A stretch of DNA of 64,000 nucleotides from a bacterium (lineage in GTDB: Bacteria > Bacteroidota > Bacteroidia > Flavobacteriales_D > Crocinitomicaceae), in contig JANSYQ010000003.1 in the NCBI GenBank assembly GCA_024742305.1, positions 124,001 to 188,000 of the forward strand, in the 5' to 3' direction. Positions 24,951-33,879 of this stretch are shown here, piece after piece. Numbering within the stretch: the stretch's first letter is position 1; each line of letters starts with the position of its first letter. The notes below the pieces were generated by a model, which saw nothing but the letters and a program-made list of their open reading frames with translations, was not told the origin of the DNA and did not search any database. Made by a program: the position numbers and the translations under genes.

Positions 24951-26036
24951 ATGAAATTCCTATTGGCGCTTTTACTTTTACCAACGATTGGTTTTGCACA
25001 AATTACCGTTACCGAAGCTGACTTTGGAAACGCTGGTGATACAGCTCGCATGAGCTCCACTACGGATCCCGGTGTAGATTTCGCTTCAACGGGCGCTAAC
25101 TGGAACTGGGACTATTCAGCATTTGTAGCAGAAGAGCAAACTCTCGTTGAGTTTAACAGCGTCTCCAGTGCTTCACAACTTGTTCAAATATTGTTCGGAG
25201 GATTTGCTCCTTCAGATTATCAAGCGGATTATTTTGCGGCATTTGACGACCTGCCAATTGATCAACTCGGACAATTTTTACCCGTGAACATTTCCAACAT
25301 GAATCAGTTTTCGAAGATCACTGCGGACTCTGTTTCCTCGTTGGGCATCTCCATTGATGTTGACGGCAATCAAATTCCTTTTCGATCAGACAGCATTGAA
25401 AAGCGCTATGCACTTCCACTAAACTTTGGCGATACTTACACCGGTTTTGGAAAAACAGAAATGGACCTAAATCCGTTTGCTGAAATAATTTGGCGCCAGC
25501 GCAGATGGCGTACTTCCGTGGTAGATGGCTGGGGTTCAATCACCCTTCCGATGGGCACTTTTGATGTACTTCGCGTAAAACACACCATTGAGGAGAACGA
25601 CTCTTTGTACCAAGACTTCTTCGGTACGGGAAATCCGACTTGGTTCGGAATCGACGTTCCAACAGTAACTATTTACGAATGGATCACCAATGGAGAAAAG
25701 GAAGTCGTACTTCGCATTGAGACATCCGATCTTGGAGGGTTTGAAACAGTAACCAATATTGAATATCGAGATACTTACGATCCATTGCTTGCTTCAATCG
25801 ATGAACACGTGATCCAAGACGTGGAGGTTTATCCGAATCCCGCAACGAATATGCTGCATGTAGACATTGAAACATCTCAACTGAAGTACACTATTGTAGA
25901 CGCCTCGGGAAAGATTGTTCGAATCGGTTCAGTGTCGGAACCAACCATAGACCTCTCTCAGCTTCCTTCAGGACAATACACACTTGTAGGAGAAACAGAG
26001 AAGGGAACACTTCGCATACCATTTGTAAAAGAGTAA
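24951..26036 (+). CDS. secreted protein with type IX (type A) sorting domain
   Basis: 361 residues; signal peptide MKFLLALLLLPTIGFAQ and a C-terminal type A T9SS sorting domain (VYPNPATNMLHVDI, then IVDASGKIV, LSQLPSGQYTLVG). The body is a beta-rich domain without recognised catalytic residues. The ATG at 24951 begins the signal peptide; an earlier ATG at 24900 would lie in the previous gene. It starts 37 bases after the lipoprotein stop and may belong to the same operon. Its stop is 5 bases before the rnpB -7 element. Confidence 0.82.
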   Translation: MKFLLALLLLPTIGFAQITVTEADFGNAGDTARMSSTTDPGVDFASTGANWNWDYSAFVAEEQTLVEFNSVSSASQLVQILFGGFAPSDYQADYFAAFDDLPIDQLGQFLPVNISNMNQFSKITADSVSSLGISIDVDGNQIPFRSDSIEKRYALPLNFGDTYTGFGKTEMDLNPFAEIIWRQRRWRTSVVDGWGSITLPMGTFDVLRVKHTIEENDSLYQDFFGTGNPTWFGIDVPTVTIYEWITNGEKEVVLRIETSDLGGFETVTNIEYRDTYDPLLASIDEHVIQDVEVYPNPATNMLHVDIETSQLKYTIVDASGKIVRIGSVSEPTIDLSQLPSGQYTLVGETEKGTLRIPFVKE

Positions 26037-26040
26037 TCCG

Positions 26041-26048
26041 TACCTTTG
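26041..26048 (+). promoter_or_regulatory. -7 element of the rnpB promoter
   Basis: TACCTTTG, full match to TAnnTTTG, 3-5 bases before the predicted 5' end of RNase P RNA. A TTTG at 26022-26025 lies 15 bases upstream, a little closer than usual and inside the end of the preceding gene. Confidence 0.6.
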
Positions 26049-26051
26049 ACC

Positions 26052-26442
26052 GGAGGCAAATCAGTCTATCGCGGCGAACTTTGGTTTGACGAGGAAAGTC
26101 CGGACAGCACAGAGCAGCGTACTTCCTAACGGGAAGGTATTTTGATAAATCGGAATAACAGCCAGTGCCACAGAAAATATACCGCTCGCCGATGCCTCGG
26201 CTAAGGCGAGTAAGGGTGAAAAGGTGGGGTAAGAGCCTACCGGACGTTTGGTGACAAACGTTGCGAGGTAAACCTTACGCGCTGAAAGATCATGTAAACC
26301 ACGAATTTGAGGTAGCTCGCTTCAATTCTTCGGATGTCGTGGAGGGTAGATCGTTAGAGGTTATCGGTGACGATAATCCTAGATAAATGATAGACACTAC
26401 GCAGTTTGCGTTAGTACAGAATCCGGCTTATGATTTGCCTCT
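26052..26442 (+). ncRNA. rnpB: RNase P RNA (class A)
   Basis: Catalytic RNA that trims the 5' leader of pre-tRNAs. Universal parts are visible in order: gaggaaagtccggac (CR-I), cacagaaa, the agggtgaaaaggtggggtaa block, gaggtaaacc, and near the 3' end agataaatgatagac followed by tacagaatccggctta (CR-V region). The ends pair as helix P1: gaggcaaatca at 26053-26063 with tgatttgcctc at 26431-26441, 11 bp, followed by a run of nine T (26442-26450) as terminator. Length of about 390 is normal. Its last 46 bases overlap the 3' end of the convergent membrane-protein gene. Confidence 0.97.
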
Positions 26443-26918
26443 TTTTTTTTACTTCCTGCTTCTGCCTTCCTTCTTCTTGTCGCCGCGATTTCTTCCTTGA
26501 TCACTTGTTCAGGAGTAACTTCTTGTGTTTTCGTTAAGACGAAGAACTGAGAAAGTCCACCATCAATTTTATAACGAATGTGCGTTAGTTGAACCCCGAA
26601 TACAACACTACTTTTTACTTTTCGGATGCTTCCAACGGGAGCTACAATGTTTTGATCGCCCAACGTTTTTAAAATAATGTTTCCGGATTTCAAACTAACT
26701 GACCGCGCATTGACCCAAAAAAATCGCATTAGCAAGAGTCCGAGAAGTCCTATTCCGGCAACAATTCCCAAAGAAGTAAAGGTAACTCCCATTCCGATTA
26801 CAACTAAACCACAAGTAACTATGGTCAACACGGCACAGAGCATGCAGAAATTGCGCACGTTTTTAAGATAGGATTTGGACGTGATATATACTCTTTCCTT
26901 TTTCGTATAGTGTTCCAT
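26397..26918 (-). CDS. two-helix membrane protein of unknown function
   Basis: 173 residues with a basic N-terminus and two adjacent membrane segments (about 25-45 and 49-70), then a soluble beta-rich part that resembles PH-like bPH domains (ARSVSLKSGNIILKTLGDQNIVAPVGSIRKVKSS) and a lysine-rich tail. The final 15 codons (ANHKPDSVLTQTA region) are read from the 3' end of rnpB on the other strand, so this tail is probably not conserved. No operon partner is visible. Family not recognised with certainty. Confidence 0.65.
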   Translation of the reverse strand: MEHYTKKERVYITSKSYLKNVRNFCMLCAVLTIVTCGLVVIGMGVTFTSLGIVAGIGLLGLLLMRFFWVNARSVSLKSGNIILKTLGDQNIVAPVGSIRKVKSSVVFGVQLTHIRYKIDGGLSQFFVLTKTQEVTPEQVIKEEIAATRRRKAEAGSKKKEANHKPDSVLTQTA

Positions 26919-27142
26919 TCGCTTCTAGTATTACCGTAGTTAAGCGATCAATAGTCAGTTGTGGATGCAAGTTGTCGAAAAGTTCTCAAAAACGCAACTT
27001 ATTTTTCACTTGGCTACGTCAAATGAAATCTAAATTCAATCGAACCGGTACAATTGACTGGCATTCGGCGACTTGAAGAAAATTTCAACCTTTACTAAAA
27101 GGATTAAACAACGCTGCAATTATCTTAGTTAATTGACAAGTC

Positions 27143-28360
27143 TTACATCTTCTGCACGGTCTCCACTTGGACACCATTCATAGTTTCAATGCGTAAAAAG
27201 TATACACCTGTTGCAAATGCGTTTAGGTCAAAAGTTTGTGTACCTCCGTTGGGCTTTACAGTTGTTAGAACACTTCCCAAAGCATCTATCAATTGAATTG
27301 ACTGAACCTTCTGCTCGCCCCACTCAACTGTGAAAGTTCCTTCGGTTGGATTCGGAGCGATGGTTAGCGCAGATTCTCCTACTTCAGAAAGTTGGGCATA
27401 CTGCGGACAGATAATATCGTACAGAAACGATGCTGACTCCCATAAAACAGAGTCTGCCACGGCATTAGAACCTTGGAAATAGCTTACATGACCTGTTCCC
27501 GGAAAGGTGATAAGCTCAGTGGTAATACCTGCATTTTGCGCTTCTTGATCAATTAAAAACGATCCTTCCATGTTGATAATAGGGAAGCCAGCAATGCTTG
27601 CAGCACCAGCCGCGTAAGGAACCACATCATCGCCGTCATCATGCACAGAGAAAACAGCGGGGTCATTTGCATCAACGTAAGACGACTTACGTAATGCTCC
27701 AGAGAAATTCAAAACTCCCCGAACATTATCCGTATACTGTGTGTTAGTAGAACTATTTCCTGTCCAGCCCCCATTACTTGCTAATAAAGGCTGAATATAG
27801 GCTTCAATAACGTCATTAGAGTCGAGCAAGGCCGCATGTGCTGCAGTAATGGCACCTGCTGAAATTCCTCCTAAAAAGATGTTGTTGGTATCTACGCGAT
27901 AATTGTTTGACGTTGCAGCATCTTCTTTGAAGAATCGGATCGCTGCTTTCATGTCTGAAACAGCCATTAAAACTTCTTCAGTCATGGCAACGGAATCCGG
28001 CAGCGGAAACAAGGGTCCGTCGTACAAGCGATAGTCGATGGTAGCTGCCGTATACCCTAGTGCTGTGTAGTACTCACACATCCAGTCCATATCTTGACGC
28101 GTTCCGGAAATAAAACTACCTCCAAAAGCAACGATTACCAATGGGCGCTCGGCTGCCATATCCCCCGTCGGCTCATAAAAGTCGAGATAAAGGTCCTGAT
28201 TACTTCCACCATAAGTGGTCGCATTTCCATACAAAATCCCCGTTGAAGAAGAAGGAATGTAACTAAATGAAGCGTATCGCGATCCATCGCAAGTTGCGAC
28301 TTGACCAAAGGATAGAGAACTCGTAAAAAAGGCAAACGTTAGTAGTTGAAGCAGTTTCAT
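27143..28360 (-). CDS. alpha/beta hydrolase (carboxylesterase type) with T9SS sorting domain
   Basis: 405 residues. Signal peptide MKLLQLLTFAFFTSSLSFGQ; esterase/lipase core with RPLVIVAFGGSFISG (oxyanion region), nucleophile Ser in FLGGISAGAITA, acidic residue in VHDDGDDVVPY and histidine in PGTGHVSYFQ; then a type A sorting domain (IAPNPTEGTFTVEW ... LNAFATGVYFLRIE). It is therefore probably an exported esterase attached to or released from the cell surface. Start chosen at the signal peptide (28360); an ATG 72 bases upstream would add an unrelated tail. The gene seems to be monocistronic. Confidence 0.85.
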   Translation of the reverse strand: MKLLQLLTFAFFTSSLSFGQVATCDGSRYASFSYIPSSSTGILYGNATTYGGSNQDLYLDFYEPTGDMAAERPLVIVAFGGSFISGTRQDMDWMCEYYTALGYTAATIDYRLYDGPLFPLPDSVAMTEEVLMAVSDMKAAIRFFKEDAATSNNYRVDTNNIFLGGISAGAITAAHAALLDSNDVIEAYIQPLLASNGGWTGNSSTNTQYTDNVRGVLNFSGALRKSSYVDANDPAVFSVHDDGDDVVPYAAGAASIAGFPIINMEGSFLIDQEAQNAGITTELITFPGTGHVSYFQGSNAVADSVLWESASFLYDIICPQYAQLSEVGESALTIAPNPTEGTFTVEWGEQKVQSIQLIDALGSVLTTVKPNGGTQTFDLNAFATGVYFLRIETMNGVQVETVQKM

Positions 28361-28432
28361 GTTTAAATTTTTACGCAAAGTACAAAAAGTAACAGAATTC
28401 TCTGAAATCTTTGTGATGAGCGGATTTAGCAT

Positions 28433-28466
28433 AAAAAAACGGACCCCGATTTACACCGAAGTCCGT
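28433..28466 (-). terminator. terminator after isocitrate dehydrogenase
   Basis: On the minus strand: acggac (28466-28461) pairs with gtccgt (28444-28439), followed by a run of seven T (28439-28433). Inner bases add a second short stem (cgg/ccg). Lies 28 bases after the icd stop. Confidence 0.8.
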
Positions 28467-28493
28467 CAATATCAACCAATTACTTTTAGTAAT

Positions 28494-29978
28494 CTATTCA
28501 CCTTGACCTAACGAGAATCCTCGTCCGCCATCAAAGTGATATAAGTTTTCTGTTTTCACTACGTCGAATCCTGCTGCATTCGCATTGTTTAACAACTCAA
28601 GCACAGAGGCATAAGCTTCCGTTTCGTACACTGGTGCACCGTCTTTGAATGGTACAAAACGACATCTCCAGTGATCTGTACAGTAGGTTTCTGGCATTCC
28701 GTTCGGGAATACTTTCACACCACGATTGGTGATCATTTTCAATTGCAAGTTTCCTCCAGTCACTTTGGATAGATTGTTTCCAATTTCGTTTGCATCAGAT
28801 CCTTCCCAGTCGATGAATAAATCAACGCCAACTAGCGTTTTATCTTCTTTCTTGCGGTTGTAATCAGGAATATTGATTTCTCCACTTCCTGACGCAAGCG
28901 TACTCATTGGTAACTTTTCTGGGTTTTGACCCAAGCGCTCAATCACAGCGTCAGCAAACTCACCAGTATTGACTTTCTTCGCGCTTTTTCCTTCTTGGTA
29001 GATGTCAGCCGTGTGGTATCCATCTTCCAATGTGCGCAACCAAGCATTTTTGATTTTGTCTGCTGTTTCATTCTGACCAAGGTGTGCCAACATCATCACT
29101 GCTCCGTTCAACAAACCTGAAGGGTTGGCAATCGCCTGTCCTGCAATATCTGGTGCTGATCCGTGAATCGCCTCAAACATGGAAACTTCTTTTCCGATAT
29201 TCGCAGAACCACACATTCCTACCGATCCTGCGATCTCAGCAGCGATGTCCGAAATGATATCTCCGTACAAGTTAGACGTTACAATAACATCGTAATTTTG
29301 AGGTTTTGCTGCCAATCGTGCAGAGGCAATATCAATGATTTGTGTTTCGCTTTCGATGTCTGGATACTCCGCCGAAATTTCGTCAAATACCTTGTGGAAC
29401 AATCCATCGGTAATCTTCATGATGTTGTCCTTAACCATACACGTCACTTTCTTACGACCGTAGGCGCGTGCATATTCAAAGGCATAGCGAACAATCTTTT
29501 CAGACCCTGGACGTGTGATTAACTTCAAACACTGATACACATCTTGCGTTTGGCGGTGCTCAATTCCTGCGTATAAATCTTCCTCGTTCTCACGCACGAT
29601 TACTACGTCCATATCTGTATGGAACGTTTTAATATATGGATGCAAAGAAGTCACCGGACGCACATTGGCGAACAATCCCAACGACTTACGCATAGTAACA
29701 TTCAAACTCTTATACCCCTTTCCTTGTGGTGTCGTAATCGGAGCTTTCAAAATGATTTTGCATTTGCGAATGGTTTCCCATGCTTCCTTCCCGATACCTG
29801 CAGTTTCACCAGACAAGTATACCTTCTCGCCTACTTCAATTGTGTGTGGCTCGATATTCGCCCCAGCAGCATCCAAAATGCGCAAGGTTGCCTTCATAAT
29901 TTCTGGTCCAATTCCATCTCCCATGGCTACGGCAATTGGAACCGCAACTCCTGTGTTTGTTTTACTTTCTTGTGACAT
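28494..29978 (-). CDS. icd: NADP-dependent isocitrate dehydrogenase
   Basis: TCA-cycle enzyme that makes 2-oxoglutarate, CO2 and NADPH. 494 residues: the catalytic part (GDGIGPEIM at the start, NVRPVTSLHP, VIVRENEEDLYAGIEHRQT, KDNIMKITDG, TSNLYGDIISD, SMFEAIHGSAPDIAGQ) is followed by a C-terminal extension of about 140 residues of the type known from the long Thermus-like enzyme. The ATG at 29978 (MSQESK) is chosen; another at 29996 adds six residues. A terminator follows and a -7 element precedes it, so it is a single-gene unit. Confidence 0.95.
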   Translation of the reverse strand: MSQESKTNTGVAVPIAVAMGDGIGPEIMKATLRILDAAGANIEPHTIEVGEKVYLSGETAGIGKEAWETIRKCKIILKAPITTPQGKGYKSLNVTMRKSLGLFANVRPVTSLHPYIKTFHTDMDVVIVRENEEDLYAGIEHRQTQDVYQCLKLITRPGSEKIVRYAFEYARAYGRKKVTCMVKDNIMKITDGLFHKVFDEISAEYPDIESETQIIDIASARLAAKPQNYDVIVTSNLYGDIISDIAAEIAGSVGMCGSANIGKEVSMFEAIHGSAPDIAGQAIANPSGLLNGAVMMLAHLGQNETADKIKNAWLRTLEDGYHTADIYQEGKSAKKVNTGEFADAVIERLGQNPEKLPMSTLASGSGEINIPDYNRKKEDKTLVGVDLFIDWEGSDANEIGNNLSKVTGGNLQLKMITNRGVKVFPNGMPETYCTDHWRCRFVPFKDGAPVYETEAYASVLELLNNANAAGFDVVKTENLYHFDGGRGFSLGQGE

Positions 29979-30014
29979 GACTGAGTTATCTAACATAGTT
30001 TATGCAAATTTCCG

Positions 30015-30022
30015 CAAATATA
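30015..30022 (-). promoter_or_regulatory. candidate -7 element of icd
   Basis: TATATTTG on the minus strand, 36 bases before the ATG at 29978. No convincing -33 element. Confidence 0.4.
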
Positions 30023-30179
30023 ACTTTTGCTTATGTATTACGGAATAAAGTTGGGAATTTACGAATTAATATGGCTTATTTGTTTGATAAAAATGGCTTA
30101 TTCTTCCACAAGTGAAATGGTTCGGGTTGAATTGTCTATTTTGGATCACGAAACAAATACTTAACTCAAACTATCATCT

Positions 30180-30755
30180 ATGGATGCTCAGGAAGCGCTT
30201 CAAATTCTCAAGGAGGGAAACAAACGATACGTAAAAGGTGAATTGAAACACCCACATACCGATAACTCCCGACGGGACAACCTCAAAGAATCACAACAAC
30301 CTTTTGCCGTGATACTTAGCTGCGCCGATTCTCGCGTAGTTCCTGAACTCATTTTTGACCAAGGATTGGGCGATTTGTTCGTAATTCGAGTAGCTGGGAA
30401 TATTGCCAAGGATAAGGTTCTTGGAAGTATGGAGTATGCAATAAAGTTCCTGAATTCCAAACTTATCATAGTACTCGGTCATGAAAGCTGTGGAGCCGTA
30501 AGTGCAAGTTTAGGAGATAGTGATCCCGGGGGACATATCGGAGCAATCATCGAAAAAATTAAACCAGCCGTGTATATGGCACGACGCATGGAAGGAGATC
30601 ATCTGACGAACGCAATCCAAGTGAATGCGCAGTTAGTTTCTGAAGAAATTAAAGAAGCTAAGCCTATTCTAAACGAAGCGGTGAAGCATGGTGGACTCCA
30701 AGTAGTCTCCGCTTATTATGAATTATCGACAGGCCAGGTTCAATTTTTTGACTAG
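30180..30755 (+). CDS. beta-class carbonic anhydrase
   Basis: Interconverts CO2 and bicarbonate. 191 residues with the zinc ligands Cys48 (SCADSR), His101 and Cys104 (GHESCGA) and the Asp50-Arg52 dyad of beta-class enzymes. No signal peptide, so cytoplasmic. It is convergent with the SbtA-like bicarbonate permease with only 2 bases between the stops; a joint role in bicarbonate supply is likely. No terminator fits between them, so read-through antisense RNA is possible. Confidence 0.95.
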   Translation: MDAQEALQILKEGNKRYVKGELKHPHTDNSRRDNLKESQQPFAVILSCADSRVVPELIFDQGLGDLFVIRVAGNIAKDKVLGSMEYAIKFLNSKLIIVLGHESCGAVSASLGDSDPGGHIGAIIEKIKPAVYMARRMEGDHLTNAIQVNAQLVSEEIKEAKPILNEAVKHGGLQVVSAYYELSTGQVQFFD

Positions 30756-30757
30756 CG

Positions 30758-31735
30758 TTACCCCGCCATTGCGTGGATAATATTATCGTATATCGGAATT
30801 CCCAACATTACGTTTATCGGGAAAGTAATGCCCAATGCCATTGGTAAGTACAAACTAGGATTGGCTTCCGGAACGGCTTGTTTCATGGCAGCAGGAACAG
30901 CAATATAAGATGCACTCGCACCTAGTATAGCAAATAGCAATTGGTTTCCTTCTGAGTCTGTCAGTTGCATACTAAGCATAAGCGCAATAATTCCACCGAA
31001 AAATGGCATCAAGGTGGCAAACAAGAAAGGATATACACCTCTTTTTACAATGATCCCCAGTTGTTTTCCACTGGTGAGTCCCATATCAAGAAGGAATACC
31101 GCCAAGAATCCTTTGAAGATGTCGGTAGTAAACGGTCGAATTCCTTCTGCTTGTTCATCTGAGGCTAGAAATCCGATCACCAAACTTCCTATGATTAAAA
31201 GAACGCTACCGTTCGTGATAGAGTGCCAAACCACTTGTCGGAATCCGGTAGCACTTCCATTTTTCGCTTCGGGGCTTCTGAAATAGTTAATCAAGAGGAT
31301 GGCCACGATAATCGCTGGTGCTTCCATCATTGCCATAACTGCAATCATGTGTCCGCTGTATTCAATCGCCTCAAACTCCAAAAACGATGTTGCGGTCACG
31401 AAGGTAACAGCACTCACAGAACCGTAAGAAGCGGCAATAGCTCCGGCGTTCGCTACGCTGAACTTTCGCTTCAGAATAAAAAAGCTAATAATGGGAATGA
31501 AAACTGCCATAAAAACACCGAGCAACAAACTCAGAAAGACTTCCAACCCTAACCCACTGTGCGAAAGCTCCTGTCCTCCTTTGAATCCAATGGACAGCAA
31601 CAAGTAGATGGAAATAAACTTCGAACTGCTTTCCGGAATCTTTAAGTCACTCTTGAACTGCACTGCAAGAATTCCGAGGAGGAAGAAAAGTAATGCTGGG
31701 TTGGTGAAGTTGTCGATGAGTGCTTGAAATTCCAT
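30758..31735 (-). CDS. SbtA-like sodium-dependent bicarbonate permease
   Basis: 325 residues, about ten membrane segments in two inverted halves. The opening FTNPALLFFLLGILAVQFKSDLKIPE and ISIYLLLSIGFKGGQEL are typical of the SbtA family (DUF897), as are FLLDMGLTSGKQLG and GASASYIAVPAAMKQAVPEANPSLYLPMALGITFPINV. In cyanobacteria SbtA takes up bicarbonate with sodium, and relatives occur in marine flavobacteria. The neighbouring carbonic anhydrase supports the assignment. The PII-like partner SbtB is not next to it. Confidence 0.9.
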   Translation of the reverse strand: MEFQALIDNFTNPALLFFLLGILAVQFKSDLKIPESSSKFISIYLLLSIGFKGGQELSHSGLGLEVFLSLLLGVFMAVFIPIISFFILKRKFSVANAGAIAASYGSVSAVTFVTATSFLEFEAIEYSGHMIAVMAMMEAPAIIVAILLINYFRSPEAKNGSATGFRQVVWHSITNGSVLLIIGSLVIGFLASDEQAEGIRPFTTDIFKGFLAVFLLDMGLTSGKQLGIIVKRGVYPFLFATLMPFFGGIIALMLSMQLTDSEGNQLLFAILGASASYIAVPAAMKQAVPEANPSLYLPMALGITFPINVMLGIPIYDNIIHAMAG

Positions 31736-31910
31736 TTCGCTGTGTTTTTTGAATTTTCGGCGGCAAAGATTGGTTTATTATTCGATAACTATGTATTTAT
31801 ATTTTCAATGTATAATATATCAATACGCTTATACATCAAGGTAGACGCTGATGAATCAGGCTTAATTCACGGATTTGTTGCTATTCGGAATTCCATTACT
31901 TTTAGACTAC

Positions 31911-33671
31911 ATGAAACTTCTACTTTACATTCTTTTGGGGACTACCCTGCTATTTGGCTGTTCTGACAACGGAGAACATGTAAAATCAGGTGACTCAAAG
32001 GCAGCAGCCTCATTCAATGAGAAAGCGTCGAAGTTTTTGGATAATAATGCCGATAGCGCATTGTACTATTCTGAAAAGGCATTTGAAGTAGCCACACTTG
32101 CAAAGGACATCGAAAACAAAGCCAATGCACTTCTTCTAGAAAGCACTGCACTTCGTCAACAAGGCAAGTTAAAGTCATCGTTTCAGCAAATTAGAAAAGC
32201 TCAAAAATTACTAGAAGACAGGTCGTCTTGCGACCGTTTGAAAAACGATGTTCTTTTGCAACAAGGTCAATTGTATGTCGATTTCGGGCAATACGACGAA
32301 GCACTAAATCAATTTTTGACTGTTTCAATAAACCTTGAAAAATGCAAAAATGATGAACTATTAGCCGAGTGTTTATCTCACATGGGGCTGCTTTACTATC
32401 GAATTGGTGATTACAAAAAAGCAAGTGCGGTTAATGCAAAGGTGATCCGCAAACTGGGTGTCTCAAAAAATAGTACAACGAGAGGGGCATACTATACATT
32501 GAACGGATATCTCGCCGCACAAAACGGTAATTACTTGGCCGCATTGGCTTCGTTAAATAAAGCCAAGGACGTCTACAAGGCCGACAATGATAAGGTGCGG
32601 TATTGCAATTCGTATTTAAATATCGCCTTTGCACATCGTAAAAATGGAAACTTTGAAAAGGCGAAGCAGGCTGTTGAGACATCCATTGAACTAAGTAAGA
32701 ATATCAACTATGTACAACTGTATGTCGACGGACTGAACAAACTGGGCGAAATTTATACCAAAATAGGAGCTTTCGATAAGGCAGATTCCATCTTAAACCT
32801 AGGGTTAAGAAAAGCAGAAAAAATCAAAGACCAAGCTTTACTGGCAGAGTACTATCTTCATCTGGGCGCCTTGAATTCAGCAAAACCCGATTACAAAAAA
32901 GCGTATTACTATCAAAAGAAGTTTCAAGAAACAAAAGACCGGATTTTTAATGATCAACGTGCCTTCAGAATTTCAGACTTGGAAGTGCAATATGAGACCA
33001 AGAAGATCAAGGCTAAGAATGAGGAGTTAGCGCAGGAAAGTGAACGTCGCAAACTCTACTCTATCGTACTTGGGATATTTGGTCTTATGGCAATTGGTCT
33101 CATTGTGTTGATTGTTAATCGCAACCGAATTCGCATCAAGTTCATTCGACAGCAAAAAGAATTGGATGCAGAGCGCCTCAAAAAACAAGAGTTGGTAACA
33201 CGGCAATTGGAGATTGAAAAAGAGTTGAAACAAAAAGAAAACGAGGAGCTCCAGAAAGAGAATCAGCGCAAAGAACACGAACTAAGCGTAGTTGCTATGC
33301 ACATCTATCAAAAGAATGAGAGCCTTTCACAATTAATGGAAGAACTTCAGTCTGGAACTACTGAAAATACCAATAGACTGAAAAGTATCATTCGCCAAAA
33401 CCTAACGTTGGATGACGATTGGGAAAAGTTTAAAATCCACTTTGATCAGGTACATAAAGGCTTTTTCGAAAGAATTTCCAACGGTTTTCCAAAGCTTACC
33501 AATCAAGACCTCCGTCATTGTTCTTACATTCGGATGAATCTCTCCACCAAAGAGATTTCTCGATTGCTCAATATCAACCCAACCAGTGTGCAGCGTTCCC
33601 GTGTTCGGTTGAAACAAAAACTCAACCTCGATAAGTCAACTGACCTGTACAAGTACATTCAACAGTATTGA
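31911..33671 (+). CDS. membrane-bound TPR transcription regulator (lipoprotein signal, TM, HTH)
   Basis: 586 residues from the ATG at 31911. A lipobox (LLFGC, Cys17) is followed by about eight TPR-like helical repeats (40-340; repeated YYKKA/NKLGEIYTKIGAFDKAD patterns). One membrane segment at about 381-402 (YSIVLGIFGLMAIGLIVLIV), a long charged coiled coil (408-470), and a C-terminal helix-turn-helix near 535-575 (NQDLRHCSYIRMNLSTKEISRLLNINPTSVQRSRVRLKQKL) of the LuxR/GerE-like type seen in Bacteroidetes. The topology would put the repeats in the periplasm and the DNA-binding domain in the cytoplasm: a one-step membrane regulator. It stands directly upstream of the T9SS adhesin operon, whose promoter has phased repeats. 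An in-frame TTG at 31875 is a less likely start. Confidence 0.8.
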   Translation: MKLLLYILLGTTLLFGCSDNGEHVKSGDSKAAASFNEKASKFLDNNADSALYYSEKAFEVATLAKDIENKANALLLESTALRQQGKLKSSFQQIRKAQKLLEDRSSCDRLKNDVLLQQGQLYVDFGQYDEALNQFLTVSINLEKCKNDELLAECLSHMGLLYYRIGDYKKASAVNAKVIRKLGVSKNSTTRGAYYTLNGYLAAQNGNYLAALASLNKAKDVYKADNDKVRYCNSYLNIAFAHRKNGNFEKAKQAVETSIELSKNINYVQLYVDGLNKLGEIYTKIGAFDKADSILNLGLRKAEKIKDQALLAEYYLHLGALNSAKPDYKKAYYYQKKFQETKDRIFNDQRAFRISDLEVQYETKKIKAKNEELAQESERRKLYSIVLGIFGLMAIGLIVLIVNRNRIRIKFIRQQKELDAERLKKQELVTRQLEIEKELKQKENEELQKENQRKEHELSVVAMHIYQKNESLSQLMEELQSGTTENTNRLKSIIRQNLTLDDDWEKFKIHFDQVHKGFFERISNGFPKLTNQDLRHCSYIRMNLSTKEISRLLNINPTSVQRSRVRLKQKLNLDKSTDLYKYIQQY

Positions 33672-33741
33672 ACCTCGTCACACCTTCGATTTTTTAAAAT
33701 TCTCACAGAATACCCGCCAATTGTGACCAATAGAGGTGGTC

Positions 33742-33792
33742 GTCATAGTTTTGTCATAGGGTAAATCATACCGCATACACTTTTTGTCATAG
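33742..33792 (+). promoter_or_regulatory. phased GTCATAG repeats upstream of the adhesin operon
   Basis: GTCATAG at 33742-33748, 33753-33759 and 33786-33792, that is offsets of 11 and 33 bases, whole helical turns. The last two share the 12-mer TTTTGTCATAGG. A palindrome GACCA-N7-TGGTC (33725-33741) adjoins. They end 9 bases before the -33 element, where activators usually bind. Confidence 0.6.
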
Positions 33793-33800
33793 GTGAATAA

Positions 33801-33831
33801 TTGCCACAGGATTGCGTCCAACATAACTTTG
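33801..33831 (+). promoter_or_regulatory. sigma-A-type promoter of the second adhesin operon
   Basis: TTG 33801-33803, 20-base spacer, TAACTTTG 33824-33831, a very good match to the Bacteroidetes consensus. The first ATG is at 33880, so the leader is about 44 bases. Confidence 0.7.
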
Positions 33832-33879
33832 TAACGGACAACTAAACTGGGCCATTAAGCCCATCTATATCGACGACTT

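Noticed and set aside
28433-28466. Riboswitch-like structure upstream of the esterase
   Set aside because: It is a simple stem with T-run in the right direction for the end of icd, and lies outside the esterase leader.
29619-30048. Plus-strand frames opposite isocitrate dehydrogenase
   Set aside because: Antisense shadows of a highly conserved gene.
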